A stretch of 64,000 nucleotides of DNA from Carboxylicivirga litoralis (GCF_025499605.1 NZ_JAFMVC010000018.1:39486-103485), one strand, 5' to 3'; shown: positions 9,540-19,049, counted from the first letter of the stretch. Numbers and translations are program-made. Notes: generated by a model not told the origin, from the sequence alone.

Positions 9540-9920
9540 ATGGAAACAATTATTCGTGAAGGAAGTCCAAAAACACCATTTGTAAGACTGGATGGGGAAA
9601 ATGGAGTGGTTGAAATTAAGGGCCGTTCTATTCCCGAAAATTCTGTTGAGTTTTACAAGCCGATAATTGATTGGCTTGAGAAGTTTGGTGATGCACCTTC
9701 TGAAGAAACCAACGTCAACATCCAATTAGAGTATTTTAATACAAGTTCATCTAAATGTATTTTGGATATTTTTAAACGTCTTGAGCTGATTCATAAAAAA
9801 GGAAATCCGGTGGAGATTAATTGGTATTATGAAGAAGATGATGAGGATATGTTTGAGGCGGGTGAAGACTATCAGTCGATAATTAATATCCCTTTTAAAA
9901 TGATTGAGATGGAAGAATAA
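9540..9920 (+). CDS. SiaC-family regulatory phosphoprotein (DUF1987)
   Basis: A 126-residue protein with the typical family opening METIIREGSPKTPFVRLD and the conserved GRSIPENS and EYFNTSSSK motifs. I chose the ATG at 9540 over an in-frame upstream start at 9507. The 9540 start gives the canonical N-terminus, avoids overlap with siaB, and numbers the conserved threonine of YFNTSS as Thr68, the same number as the SiaB-phosphorylated threonine reported for P. aeruginosa SiaC. It forms a two-gene unit with the SiaB-like kinase and is followed by a strong terminator. The partner protein regulated by this SiaC is not encoded nearby. Confidence 0.87.
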   Translation: METIIREGSPKTPFVRLDGENGVVEIKGRSIPENSVEFYKPIIDWLEKFGDAPSEETNVNIQLEYFNTSSSKCILDIFKRLELIHKKGNPVEINWYYEEDDEDMFEAGEDYQSIINIPFKMIEMEE

Positions 9921-9940
9921 AGTCTTTCTAATGATATTTT

Positions 9941-9977
9941 AAAGCTGGTAAGGATTAGTTCTTATCAGCTTTTTTTC
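9941..9977 (+). terminator. Intrinsic terminator of the siaB-siaC unit
   Basis: Arms 9941-9952 and 9961-9972 form a 12-bp stem with one G-U pair around an 8-nt loop, followed by a T-run to 9977. The loop holds the stop codon of the convergent ABC transporter gene, and its last codons form the right arm. Confidence 0.88.
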
Positions 9978-12900
9978 TGTCTTTAAAATACCATTTAACC
10001 AAAGTGCGGAGTCGTAATAAATTAGGCAGCGCTCTGAAGTATAGCATAATAAATAAAATAATATTGATTACCCATATGACTATGGTATTGGCATAAAAGG
10101 TGCTCACGTGGGCGTTATTTACCTTTTTGCTAGGCGACAGAAAATGAGCCTTTAAAAAAGCTGGCTCCGGATCCTGGTAAATAGGGTCAATTTTTTGCCA
10201 CAGCGCACCATTGTACTCAATTATTTTGTTGGAAAAGAAATTGTTTGAATTGGTTACAAAACGTTCCAGATCATCGTTGTGGTACTTCTTTTTAGCATCT
10301 ATATAGGCAACTCTGCGTTCTTCGGTATTTGTGAGGTCTTTTATTTTTCCGTCCAGCTTAATATCCGCTTGGTTATATAGTGTTTTATAATACTCCTTTA
10401 AACGAAATAGATAGAAGTTAACCGAATCAATCTCGTGAGCTTTAACCGTTCTTGAAAGTTGGTAGGGTTGAGCTGAACGTTCTGGATATTGTTCAAAGTG
10501 CTTTTGTAGCTCTGCGTTAATCAAATCGACCGAATAATTGAGTTTTTGCTGATCTATAGCTTCGTTAAATTGAGTGTAGGCTTTCACTTTTGAAAGATGA
10601 ATATTGAGTGCCGGTATCCAGAATTCTTTTCTGTATTTAGCCTGACTTTTTAGCTTTTCGTAACTGTAAAATTGTTTGTCGAAATCGTTCTCCATATACT
10701 GCGCAACGGCCAATGCTTCAAAAGCCCACCGCGCGGTAATTACTTCACCGTAGAATGGTATTTTTTCAGGGCTCGAAATGGAAGGATTCAAGCGATCAAA
10801 ACTGATAAATACTCCACTTAAAATCAATTGTGGAATGATTAGAAATGGGATGATAATGTAAATGTTGACCGTCTTCTTAAAGGTATCTGATATATTGAGT
10901 CCTAATATATTGGCAAATACCGAACTGCTGAAAAGTATAAGCCAGTAATGCCAAAACAGGCCATTCAATTCAATAATGTAATTGCCAATGAGAACAAATA
11001 GTGCCGACTGAATGGCTGAAAGTCCTGAGAGTATAAAAAACTTTGAGCATAAATAACTCAGACGGCTCAGGTTAAGAAACGATTCTCGTTTTTGAATTTT
11101 TCGGTCACTGATAATTTCTTCGGCACTTACCGTCAAGCCCACAAACAATGCAATAATAACCGACATGATTATGTAAACAGTTATGTTCGGATTTTTTACA
11201 AAACTATATACCGAATCAGTGGCATTGTCCACGTCGTAGTAGCGAATAATGGAAGCAAGCAACAAAGCTAAAACAGGTGTCTCCAGCAGGTTAATCAACA
11301 GATATTGCCTGTTGGATAGTTTCGAAGCAATGTCGCGCTTCATAAAAATAAACAACTGTTTCAGTCGATTAGGTATTTGGAAGCTTATCTTTGGTAAAGT
11401 CGAACGTTCTGAAGCCGGAGGCTCGTGCGAATCCCACCCTTCGTGAAACAAATCGTACCATTCTTTCGGATCGACACGTCGCGTTTGTGTGAAGTTCCCA
11501 TATTCATCCAATATTTGCGAATTAACGATGTTGAGGATTTGCTCCACATTAACATTACCACAGGTTGGACATTCACTTTCATCGCGGTTGGCATGGTTGA
11601 TACAGGCCTTAAAATAATTGACACTTTCAACAGGATCGCCATTGTATATCAGGTAACCACCAGTATCTAAAACCAATAGCTGGTTAAACATTTTAAAAAT
11701 GTCCGATGAAGGTTGGTGGATAACTACAAAAACCAGTTTGCCTCTGATTGATAGTTCTTTCAGTAGGTCGATAATGTTATCAGAATCGCGCGAAGAAAGT
11801 CCAGATGTTGGTTCATCGAGAAATAATATCGATGGTTCGCGAATTAATTCGAGGGCAATGTTTAGTCGTTTGCGTTGGCCGCCACTAATTTTCTTATTCA
11901 GCGGACTGCCTACTTTCATAAAACGAATTTCATAAAGTCCCAGAGAGCTGAGTAACTTCAAAACCTTTCGTTTTATCTGGTATTCAGGAAGGTTATCAAA
12001 ACACAATTTGGCATTGTAATACAGGTTTTGATACACTGTTAAATCTTCCATCAGTAAATCGTCCTGTGCCACGTAACCAATTAAGCCTTTTGCTTGATCG
12101 ATATTGTCATGAACATCAATATCGTTAAGATAAACCTGACCTTTGGTGGGAGTGTTAATACCGCTCAGCACATTCACTAAGGTGCTTTTTCCCGCGCCGC
12201 TGGATCCCATTATACCAACCAGTTTTCCCGATTTGGAGGCGAACGATGTTTTGTGCAGACCAATGGCTTTTTTACTGAAATGATATTCAACATTAACGCA
12301 ACGAAAATCAATGGCATCATCTGTATTGTCACCAATGAACTGGCCAAAAACATCACTGTAAAAGATGGTGTCAATCAGTTTGTTTCGAAGGGAACTCCCC
12401 GGGTTGAGAATTTGAACACGGCCTTCGTTTATCAGCTGGCCATTCATGCTTAAATCCATATTACCTCTGAAGCGAAACGCAAAAAGATTGACTGATTTAA
12501 GGCGCACAACACGCAATTCACCTTTTAGGTTATCCCAATATAAGTGCCTGAAAGCTGCATTGTCGTGGTATGGTTTGTTATCCACAATAAGTACATTTCT
12601 CGAATCGGGTAATTCTGAAAAAGGACTTGTGATAAAGTTGTTGATTAAGTGGTATTCTTCTTCTGGAATATTAAAGGTTTGAGCAACTGTTTCGATAAAC
12701 TCTCGCTCATATTCACTCATGCCAATATCAATGTTCAGAAATTCAGTTAGCTGAATCAGAACAATTAATTTTTGGTAATACGTTAAGGCTTCGTTGATTT
12801 CGGTAGCAATCTTAAGCACTTTAACCGAGCTGGCCGAATGTCTTTTTCGAAACTTACCCTTGTCGGATAAGCGTTGTTCATTTTCTTCGTGTAGGCGATC

Positions 12901-13050
12901 AAATAACTGAAGATATTCTTCTACTAATCGGTTGTTAAGTTGTTGGTTAAGAAAAGATTTGACAATGAATCGTCGCGACTTTATTTCAGTACGAGGAAAT
13001 GCGATGAGCGCAAATAGTTGTATCAGGGCTTTTAAAATTTCCTCACTCAT
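9955..13050 (-). CDS. ABCG-like ABC transporter, fused ATPase and permease with TerB-like N-terminus
   Basis: A 1031-residue fused half-transporter. An N-terminal helical region of about 140 residues resembles TerB-like domains, though this is a weak call. A linker follows, then an ABC ATPase with Walker A GSSGAGKS (282-289), signature SGGQ (389-392) and Walker B SILFLDEP (407-414). A CPTCG motif sits at 494-498. The C-terminal half has an ABC2-type membrane domain with about six hydrophobic segments, interrupted near the end by a long charged, Tyr/Lys-rich region of roughly 190 residues before the last membrane segment. The order ATPase then permease is that of the ABCG class. A small secreted protein gene lies 64 bp upstream on the same strand. 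Substrate and direction are unknown. Confidence 0.85.
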   Translation of the reverse strand: MSEEILKALIQLFALIAFPRTEIKSRRFIVKSFLNQQLNNRLVEEYLQLFDRLHEENEQRLSDKGKFRKRHSASSVKVLKIATEINEALTYYQKLIVLIQLTEFLNIDIGMSEYEREFIETVAQTFNIPEEEYHLINNFITSPFSELPDSRNVLIVDNKPYHDNAAFRHLYWDNLKGELRVVRLKSVNLFAFRFRGNMDLSMNGQLINEGRVQILNPGSSLRNKLIDTIFYSDVFGQFIGDNTDDAIDFRCVNVEYHFSKKAIGLHKTSFASKSGKLVGIMGSSGAGKSTLVNVLSGINTPTKGQVYLNDIDVHDNIDQAKGLIGYVAQDDLLMEDLTVYQNLYYNAKLCFDNLPEYQIKRKVLKLLSSLGLYEIRFMKVGSPLNKKISGGQRKRLNIALELIREPSILFLDEPTSGLSSRDSDNIIDLLKELSIRGKLVFVVIHQPSSDIFKMFNQLLVLDTGGYLIYNGDPVESVNYFKACINHANRDESECPTCGNVNVEQILNIVNSQILDEYGNFTQTRRVDPKEWYDLFHEGWDSHEPPASERSTLPKISFQIPNRLKQLFIFMKRDIASKLSNRQYLLINLLETPVLALLLASIIRYYDVDNATDSVYSFVKNPNITVYIIMSVIIALFVGLTVSAEEIISDRKIQKRESFLNLSRLSYLCSKFFILSGLSAIQSALFVLIGNYIIELNGLFWHYWLILFSSSVFANILGLNISDTFKKTVNIYIIIPFLIIPQLILSGVFISFDRLNPSISSPEKIPFYGEVITARWAFEALAVAQYMENDFDKQFYSYEKLKSQAKYRKEFWIPALNIHLSKVKAYTQFNEAIDQQKLNYSVDLINAELQKHFEQYPERSAQPYQLSRTVKAHEIDSVNFYLFRLKEYYKTLYNQADIKLDGKIKDLTNTEERRVAYIDAKKKYHNDDLERFVTNSNNFFSNKIIEYNGALWQKIDPIYQDPEPAFLKAHFLSPSKKVNNAHVSTFYANTIVIWVINIILFIMLYFRALPNLLRLRTLVKWYFKDRKKADKN

Positions 13051-13114
13051 CCTACTTTATAAAATAACCTCCGCGAGGTTAGTATTTAACCAATTAACCA
13101 AGATGATTATGAAA

Positions 13115-13549
13115 TTAATTCATCTCCTCTAAGCTTTTAAACCCAATCATTAGCATGGCTATTCCCGAGGTTGATTTTTCAGGGTTTAATCGGGCCTCTA
13201 CAATGCATTCAACCGAACCTTCGATTTTGAAATCCCAGGTTCCAGCCGCTTCGTGATGCTCGTTTGAGAAGAGTAGATTGCGCTCTTTGTCGTAAATTGA
13301 AAATAAAATGTTGTTATCCTGATGGCTCGAAGCAACGACACGGTACATGCTGCCAGAGAAAAATGTTGTGTGAAATTCGGCAACTTCGGTTCCGGTTAAA
13401 AATGCTCTAAAAGGCTGGCCACTGGCTACAAATGGAGATTTGAGCTGGTTAATACAATTTGAAAATAAAACGTCTTCCTGTGAATTTAATTTTAATGGAG
13501 ATACTAATGCTAATACAGCTAATAAAAATAAAACTACCGAACGCTTCAT
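13115..13549 (-). CDS. Small secreted protein, paralogue of the 30741 gene
   Basis: A 144-residue protein with a Sec signal peptide (MKRSVVLFLLAVLALVSPL, cleaved near LNSQ). I used the ATG at 13549, which puts the signal peptide at the N-terminus; a longer in-frame extension to 13585 adds 12 residues with no signal-like features. The mature part looks like one beta-sandwich domain. It shares a pattern with the protein at 30741-31184: TFFSG then YRV, a DK-N-LF-N stretch, WDFK followed by an acidic residue, and a C-terminal VM/MIGF-like end. The layout recalls prepeptidase C-terminal (PPC) domains, which I cannot confirm. It is upstream of the ABC transporter gene and probably co-transcribed. 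Function unknown. Confidence 0.75.
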   Translation of the reverse strand: MKRSVVLFLLAVLALVSPLKLNSQEDVLFSNCINQLKSPFVASGQPFRAFLTGTEVAEFHTTFFSGSMYRVVASSHQDNNILFSIYDKERNLLFSNEHHEAAGTWDFKIEGSVECIVEARLNPEKSTSGIAMLMIGFKSLEEMN

Positions 13550-13819
13550 TGTATATATGCTTTTATTGAGATTTAACAGGTTCAAAATTTTCAGAAAGAT
13601 ATCTAAAAGTTGTCAATTATAACCGCTGTTGATGAAAAAAAATAAAAATAAAATAGTTTGGTCTTGATTATTGTTTAAAAATGACACTGTGACCATTGCT
13701 ATGGTGCATTTAATTACTTATCTCATTGTTTAGTTAATATATTTTTGTCAACTATGCATTTAATAATTTAACACATAGCTGTTAATATAATTATGACGTA
13801 CATGAAAATAACTAAATAA

Positions 13820-15964
13820 ATGAGAATGAAGAAGAGAGTTTTATTGTTGCTGTTGGTTGTTCTTTCCATAGCCACAACAAATGCCCAATTAACTATTGAG
13901 GATGTTATTCATGGTGGTAAGACATTTTATAATTATTATCCACGGGCATTAAACGTTAATTTTAAAGGTGATGCCAATCAGTTGGTTATTCAACGTAACG
14001 ATTCGGTGTTTGTGCAATCGTTTAATTCCGATGCTGAAACTTTCGCTTTTGACATTAAGTGGTTAAACGAGGTTTTAGAAAAAGAGGGGTATGGAGAATT
14101 AAGACGTCTGCCCAGATTAACCTGGGATTCAGCGACTCAATTTGCTTTTACAGGTAAAGATGGTTTTTATACAATTAATCAACCTAGTGGCAAAGTGGAG
14201 CTGTTTGTAGGACGTGATTCAAAGGGTGCTAATTTTGATTTAAACAAAAGGAGCAAAACAGTAGCTTATACTGTTGGTAATGATTTATACTTAAAAAGCG
14301 AAAATGATGAAACTGTTTTAGTTGCAGGTAATGAGGGTAATGATATCATTTTTGGACACACTGTTCATCGCAATGAGTTTGGTATCAATAAAGGTACTTT
14401 TTGGTCGCCTGATGGTTCTGCAATTGCTTTTTATCGCGAGGATAATTCGATGGTGAGTGATTATCCTTTAGTTAATGTGGAAGAACGTGTGGCCAAGGTA
14501 GAGAACATTAAATACCCCATGGCCGGAATGGCCAGCCACGAAGTAACGGTTGGTGTTTATAATGTGACCTCTAAAAAGACCATTTATTTAAAAACAGGAG
14601 CGCCTAAAGACCGCTTCTTTACCAATGTTTGCTGGACTCCGGATAATAAGTTTATTCTTATTGCTGAGCTTAACCGGGGGCAGAATCATATGCAATTGAA
14701 AAAGTATGATGCCGCTACTGGTGAGTACGTTTCTACCTTATTTGAGGAAAAAGATGATCGTTGGACAGAACCGCAGCATCCGGCTTTATTTATTCCGGGT
14801 AAGAATGGCGATTTTATTTGGCAAAGTCAGAAAGATGGGTTTAATCATTTATACATTTATTCTTCAAATGGTCAGTTGAAAAAACAATTAACCAAAGGTA
14901 ATTGGGAAGTAACCAATGTACTAGGTTTTGACAAGGCCAATAAATTCATATTTATAGAGTCGACTAAAGAAGAAGCGTTGGAGCGTCATGTTTACAAGGT
15001 GAGTCTGGCATCGGGCAAAATGACTAGAGTAACAAGCGAAGCAGGTGTGCACCGTGTGAAAATTAGCAAAGATGGTCGCTATGCGTTAACGACTTTCTCG
15101 TCATTAAATGTGCCATCTAAAACAAAGCTGAACGATACTCGCGGAAAAACCATTCGTACATTACAAGTTGTTGAAAATCCGTATAAAGGCATTGAAACTG
15201 GTAAAGTGGAGTTGTTAAAGTTGAAGACGAAAGATGGTCAGTTTGATTTAAATGCCCGAATGGTATTGCCGGTTGATTTTGATGCAACAAAAAAGTATCC
15301 GGTTATTGTATATGTATATGGAGGCCCTCATTCTCAAATGGTTCAAAACCGCTGGTTAGGCGGTGTGCGCGGATGGCAGTTATATATGGCTCAAAAAGGC
15401 TATATCGCCTTTACACTGGATAACAGAGGAACCTCATACCGTGGAAAAGAGTTTGCCCAAGCTATTCACCGTCAATTGGGGCAACCAGAAGTAGAGGACC
15501 AAATGCAGGGCATTGAATACTTAAAGTCATTGTCGTACGTCGATGCAGAACGCATTGGTGTGCATGGTTGGAGTTATGGTGGTTTTATGACTGTTTCGAT
15601 GATGACGCAACATCCTGAAGTGTTTAAGGTTGGAGCGGCTGGTGGGCCAGTTATCGATTGGAAATACTACGAAATTATGTATGGCGAGCGTTACATGGAT
15701 ATGCCAGATGAAAATCCGCAAGGCTATGAACAGGCTAATCTTAATCTAAAGGTTAAGGACTTGAAAGGTCGATTATTGGTGATTCATGGAGCAATTGACC
15801 CGGTGGTCGTTTGGCAACACAGTTTAACTTTTGCCCGCGAATGTGTGAAGAATCGAGTTCAAATTGACTATTTCGCCTATCCACGTCATGAACATAACGT
15901 GAGAGGAAAAGATCGCATCCATCTAATGGAAAAGGTGACGCGGTATTTCGATGATTTCTTATAG
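13820..15964 (+). CDS. Dipeptidyl peptidase IV (S9 family)
   Basis: A 714-residue secreted serine peptidase with a signal peptide ending near TTNAQ (residue 22). An N-terminal beta-propeller covers about 40-460 and an alpha/beta-hydrolase domain follows. The catalytic triad can be placed: Ser585 in GWSYGGF, Asp660 in GAIDPVV, and a His in the HEHN stretch, most likely His692. It should release Xaa-Pro dipeptides from peptide N-termini in the periplasm, as in other Bacteroidota that ferment peptides. The propeller contains SPDGSAIAFYREDNS, typical of DPP4. It is a single-gene unit closed by a strong terminator. Confidence 0.94.
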   Translation: MRMKKRVLLLLLVVLSIATTNAQLTIEDVIHGGKTFYNYYPRALNVNFKGDANQLVIQRNDSVFVQSFNSDAETFAFDIKWLNEVLEKEGYGELRRLPRLTWDSATQFAFTGKDGFYTINQPSGKVELFVGRDSKGANFDLNKRSKTVAYTVGNDLYLKSENDETVLVAGNEGNDIIFGHTVHRNEFGINKGTFWSPDGSAIAFYREDNSMVSDYPLVNVEERVAKVENIKYPMAGMASHEVTVGVYNVTSKKTIYLKTGAPKDRFFTNVCWTPDNKFILIAELNRGQNHMQLKKYDAATGEYVSTLFEEKDDRWTEPQHPALFIPGKNGDFIWQSQKDGFNHLYIYSSNGQLKKQLTKGNWEVTNVLGFDKANKFIFIESTKEEALERHVYKVSLASGKMTRVTSEAGVHRVKISKDGRYALTTFSSLNVPSKTKLNDTRGKTIRTLQVVENPYKGIETGKVELLKLKTKDGQFDLNARMVLPVDFDATKKYPVIVYVYGGPHSQMVQNRWLGGVRGWQLYMAQKGYIAFTLDNRGTSYRGKEFAQAIHRQLGQPEVEDQMQGIEYLKSLSYVDAERIGVHGWSYGGFMTVSMMTQHPEVFKVGAAGGPVIDWKYYEIMYGERYMDMPDENPQGYEQANLNLKVKDLKGRLLVIHGAIDPVVVWQHSLTFARECVKNRVQIDYFAYPRHEHNVRGKDRIHLMEKVTRYFDDFL

Positions 15965-15986
15965 TAATCGTATTACTAAAAATAGT

Positions 15987-16022
15987 AAAAGCCTGGTAAG
16001 AGTATTCTTGCCAGGCTTTTTT
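15987..16022 (+). terminator. Intrinsic terminator of the dipeptidyl peptidase gene
   Basis: Arms 15987-16001 and 16006-16020 form a 15-bp stem with one G-U pair and a 4-nt loop, ending in a T-run. Confidence 0.92.
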
Positions 16023-16293
16023 AGTGTCAAGCAAAGAAAAGATTTTTCATCGCTTAAACAAATATTTTAGGAAGAATGTGGGTGTGATTGCAATTGTCAT
16101 AAAATCAGTTTTCTATGTTGTTTTTTGAGGTGTTTGATAAAAGTCATTTATTAATATAATAACCAGGTATAGAGGGAGATGGGCTGTCTGTTATTGTGTG
16201 TAAAGTGAAAACATGTTATAGAACCATTGTTCTAACTAGGTTATTTACAGATAATATTCAATATTTGATGAAAATTTTCTTTAATGGTAAAAT
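16023..16293. other. Intergenic leader before the citrate lyase operon
   Basis: With the terminator, about 330 bp between 15965 and 16293 hold no gene. The stretch is AT-rich and must carry the cit operon promoter, but I find no full TTTG/TAnnTTTG pair and no recognisable riboswitch. Confidence 0.5.
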
Positions 16294-16584
16294 ATGGAAC
16301 TAAAACAAAAAGCACAGGCTGGTAGTTTTGAGTCAAGCGACATACTGGTTATGGTTGAACCTGTTGAAAAAGGAGCAGGTCGACTGATTGAACTCAAGTC
16401 CATTGTAATGCAGCAATTTGGTGAGGATTTACTAAAACAGATTCATGCTAATTTAGATAAGTTCGCGATTGCTGATGTTCGTTTAATTATCAACGATAAA
16501 GGTGCGTTGCCACCAACCGTTTCGGCTAGGTTAGAGACGGCATTAAAGAGAGCTGCCCAACTACAAACCGGAACCTTAAACTGA
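16294..16584 (+). CDS. citD: Citrate lyase acyl carrier protein (gamma subunit)
   Basis: A 96-residue carrier that holds the phosphoribosyl-dephospho-CoA prosthetic group of citrate lyase. The AGSFESSD motif places the attachment serine at Ser14, the same position as in Klebsiella CitD. The region NDKGALPPTVSARLETAL is typical of the family's second half. It is the first gene of the operon, 6 bp before citE, so the order is D-E-F-XG-C rather than the enterobacterial C-D-E-F-X-G. Confidence 0.95.
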   Translation: MELKQKAQAGSFESSDILVMVEPVEKGAGRLIELKSIVMQQFGEDLLKQIHANLDKFAIADVRLIINDKGALPPTVSARLETALKRAAQLQTGTLN

Positions 16585-16590
16585 TAAGAG

Positions 16591-17484
16591 ATGCAAGTGA
16601 AACAAACAACATTTAAGCGGCGCACCATGCTTTACATTCCTGGCAACAACCCTGCTATGCTACAACAAGGGAGTGTTTATGGTGCCGATGGCGTTTTGCT
16701 CGATTTAGAAGATGCCGTTGCTTTAAATCAAAAAGATGCAGCGCGAATTTTAGTGTCGCACATGCTCCAATATATTTCTTACGAAGGCTGCGAAGTGACG
16801 GTTCGTGTCAATCATATTGATACACCATTTGGCTTAGAAGATTTAAAGCAGATTGTACCCTTACAGCCTGATGCGATTCGTTTGCCAAAGGTTGAAACTT
16901 TAGAGGAGATTGAACGCATTATCACCGTGATAGAGCGAATTGAAGACGAGCATCAGCTACCACACGACCAGATGAAAGTACATGTGATGATTGAAACGGC
17001 TCTGGGTGTGCAAAATGTTTACGACATCGCAAAATTTTCACCGCGTATTGATGCTATTTCCATTGGCGGACAGGATTTGGCAGCCGATATGCAATTGGTG
17101 AAAGCCAATGATGGCATTGGCATCGATTATGCCCGCAAGCAGATTGTGATGGCGGCCAAAGCCTGTAAAATTGATGTTTTCGATACTGTTTTCGTGGATG
17201 TGGAAAATGAAGACGGCTTGCGCGAAGAAGCCGAGTACATCAAAAAGCTTGGTTTTACGGGTAAAGCCATTATCAATCCGCGCCAAATTGAAATAGTTAA
17301 CGAGGTATTTACACCTACTGAGCTGGAGATTCGGAAAGCAGCTAAAATCGTTAAAGCCTTTGAGCGCAATAAAGCTGAAGGTATTGGTGTGTTTGCTGTT
17401 GATGGTAAAATGGTTGATGCACCCGTTGTTCAACGTGCTTTACGTGTGTTGGAAATGGCTGATATTGATGTTGAATCACTTTAA
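16591..17484 (+). CDS. citE: Citrate lyase beta subunit (citryl-ACP lyase)
   Basis: This 297-residue HpcH/HpaI-fold enzyme cleaves citryl-ACP to oxaloacetate and acetyl-ACP. Conserved segments include MLYIPGNNPAML near the start, VLLDLEDAV (metal/substrate region) and MIETALGVQN, and the Arg/Lys of IRLPKVE is present. Length matches the family. It lies between citD and citF with gaps of 6 and 11 bp. The CitD and CitF partners make true citrate lyase more likely than a stand-alone CitE-like (malyl-CoA type) enzyme. Confidence 0.95.
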   Translation: MQVKQTTFKRRTMLYIPGNNPAMLQQGSVYGADGVLLDLEDAVALNQKDAARILVSHMLQYISYEGCEVTVRVNHIDTPFGLEDLKQIVPLQPDAIRLPKVETLEEIERIITVIERIEDEHQLPHDQMKVHVMIETALGVQNVYDIAKFSPRIDAISIGGQDLAADMQLVKANDGIGIDYARKQIVMAAKACKIDVFDTVFVDVENEDGLREEAEYIKKLGFTGKAIINPRQIEIVNEVFTPTELEIRKAAKIVKAFERNKAEGIGVFAVDGKMVDAPVVQRALRVLEMADIDVESL

Positions 17485-17495
17485 TTCTGACTATT

Positions 17496-19049
17496 GTGAA
17501 AAATAAAGTAAATATAGATATACCCGAGGAGCTGGCCGGAGTTGGAAAGCTCGAACCATTTGAAGGCTCATTTACCAAGCTTAAGAAAGGCTGGATGGAG
17601 GAAAAAACAGTGCCACCGCCTAACAAAGCTAAGATGCCACACTCCAACAAAATGTGTGAATCATTGCGTGAGGCCATCATAAAATCCAATCCAAAGGATG
17701 GTATGACAGTTTCGTTCCATCATCATTTGCGAGGGGGGGATAATTTAATTTGCGAATCGATTAAAATATTAGCCGAATTAGGCATTAAGGATATCACATT
17801 GGCAGCAAGTAGTTTGACAACTGCGCATGATCCTATTCTACCTTATTTTAAAGATGGAACCATAACGCAGATTTATGCCAGCGGTATCCGTGGCGAGTTG
17901 GGAAGAGCCATTGCCGAAGGTGTGTTACCAAAGCCTTTTGTAATTCACTCGCATGGAGGTCGTGTTCGAAGCGTTCATACGGGTAAAATTAAGATTGATT
18001 TAGCCATTTTGGCGGCATCGGCATCTGATATTGAGGGAAATGCCACAGGAGCCCATGGTAAGTCGGCTTTCGGTTCTATGGGCTATGCTGCTATTGATTC
18101 GTGGTATGCCAAACAAGTCATTGTGGTGACCGATAATATCGTGGATTACCCATGTGTACCACAGTCAATTACGCAAAACTACATTGATTATGTCGTTAAA
18201 GTGGATTCCATTGGTGACCCATCTAAGATTGCGGGAGGAACAACACGTATTACTAAAGCGCCAATGGATTTGCAAATTGCACGACTAGCTGCTGAGGTGA
18301 TTGAACGCTCTGGCGAATTGAAAGAAGGTTTTAGTTTCCAGGTTGGAGCAGGAGGAGCTTCATTAGCTGTGGCCAAGTACATTCGGAAAATTATGAAGAA
18401 ACGTGCTATTAAGGGCAGTTTCTTGTTAGGAGGCGTCACTTCATACGGTGTTGATATGCTTAATGAAGGATTGTTCAGCTCTATTTTCGATGTGCAGTCA
18501 TTTGATGCAGCTGTGAGTTCTTCTTTAATGGAGAATCCATACCACATTGAAATTCCAGCCGGATTATATGCTAATCCATTTAATTGTGGTTGTATGACCA
18601 ATAAGCTGGATATTGTTGTATTGGGAGCTTTGGAAATTGATACTAATTTTAATGTGAATGTGATAACTGGTTCTGAAGGGTATGTGCGTGGCGCATCAGG
18701 AGGACACAGCGACACTGCTTCTGGAGCTACTTTAACAGTGGTGGTTTGTCCATCGTTCCGAGGTCGAATTCCAATTGTGAAAAAGAAAGTGCACACCATT
18801 GTTACACCAGGTGAAAGTATTGATGTGCTGGTGACTGAACGTGGTATTTGTGTAAATCCTCAACGCCCTGAGTTGAAGGCTAACCTGGAAGCCGCTGGCA
18901 TTAAAGTAAAAGATATAGAAGCTTTGGCCAACGAGGTGGAAGGTATTACTGGCTTAGCTAAACCAATTGAAACAACCGACCGAATAGTGGGCATTGTTGA
19001 GTACCGCGATGGAACTGTTATCGATGTTATTCGTCAAGTGAAAGAGTAA
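17496..19049 (+). CDS. citF: Citrate lyase alpha subunit (citrate:acetyl-ACP transferase)
   Basis: This 517-residue CoA-transferase-like subunit exchanges acetyl for citryl on the carrier protein. The family pattern is clear, with SFHHHLRGGDN near residue 70, the VIHSHGGRVRSVHTG stretch, and GASGGHSDTASGA late in the chain. Length is normal. Its stop codon overlaps the start of the citXG gene by one base (TAATG), which implies translational coupling. Confidence 0.96.
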   Translation: MKNKVNIDIPEELAGVGKLEPFEGSFTKLKKGWMEEKTVPPPNKAKMPHSNKMCESLREAIIKSNPKDGMTVSFHHHLRGGDNLICESIKILAELGIKDITLAASSLTTAHDPILPYFKDGTITQIYASGIRGELGRAIAEGVLPKPFVIHSHGGRVRSVHTGKIKIDLAILAASASDIEGNATGAHGKSAFGSMGYAAIDSWYAKQVIVVTDNIVDYPCVPQSITQNYIDYVVKVDSIGDPSKIAGGTTRITKAPMDLQIARLAAEVIERSGELKEGFSFQVGAGGASLAVAKYIRKIMKKRAIKGSFLLGGVTSYGVDMLNEGLFSSIFDVQSFDAAVSSSLMENPYHIEIPAGLYANPFNCGCMTNKLDIVVLGALEIDTNFNVNVITGSEGYVRGASGGHSDTASGATLTVVVCPSFRGRIPIVKKKVHTIVTPGESIDVLVTERGICVNPQRPELKANLEAAGIKVKDIEALANEVEGITGLAKPIETTDRIVGIVEYRDGTVIDVIRQVKE

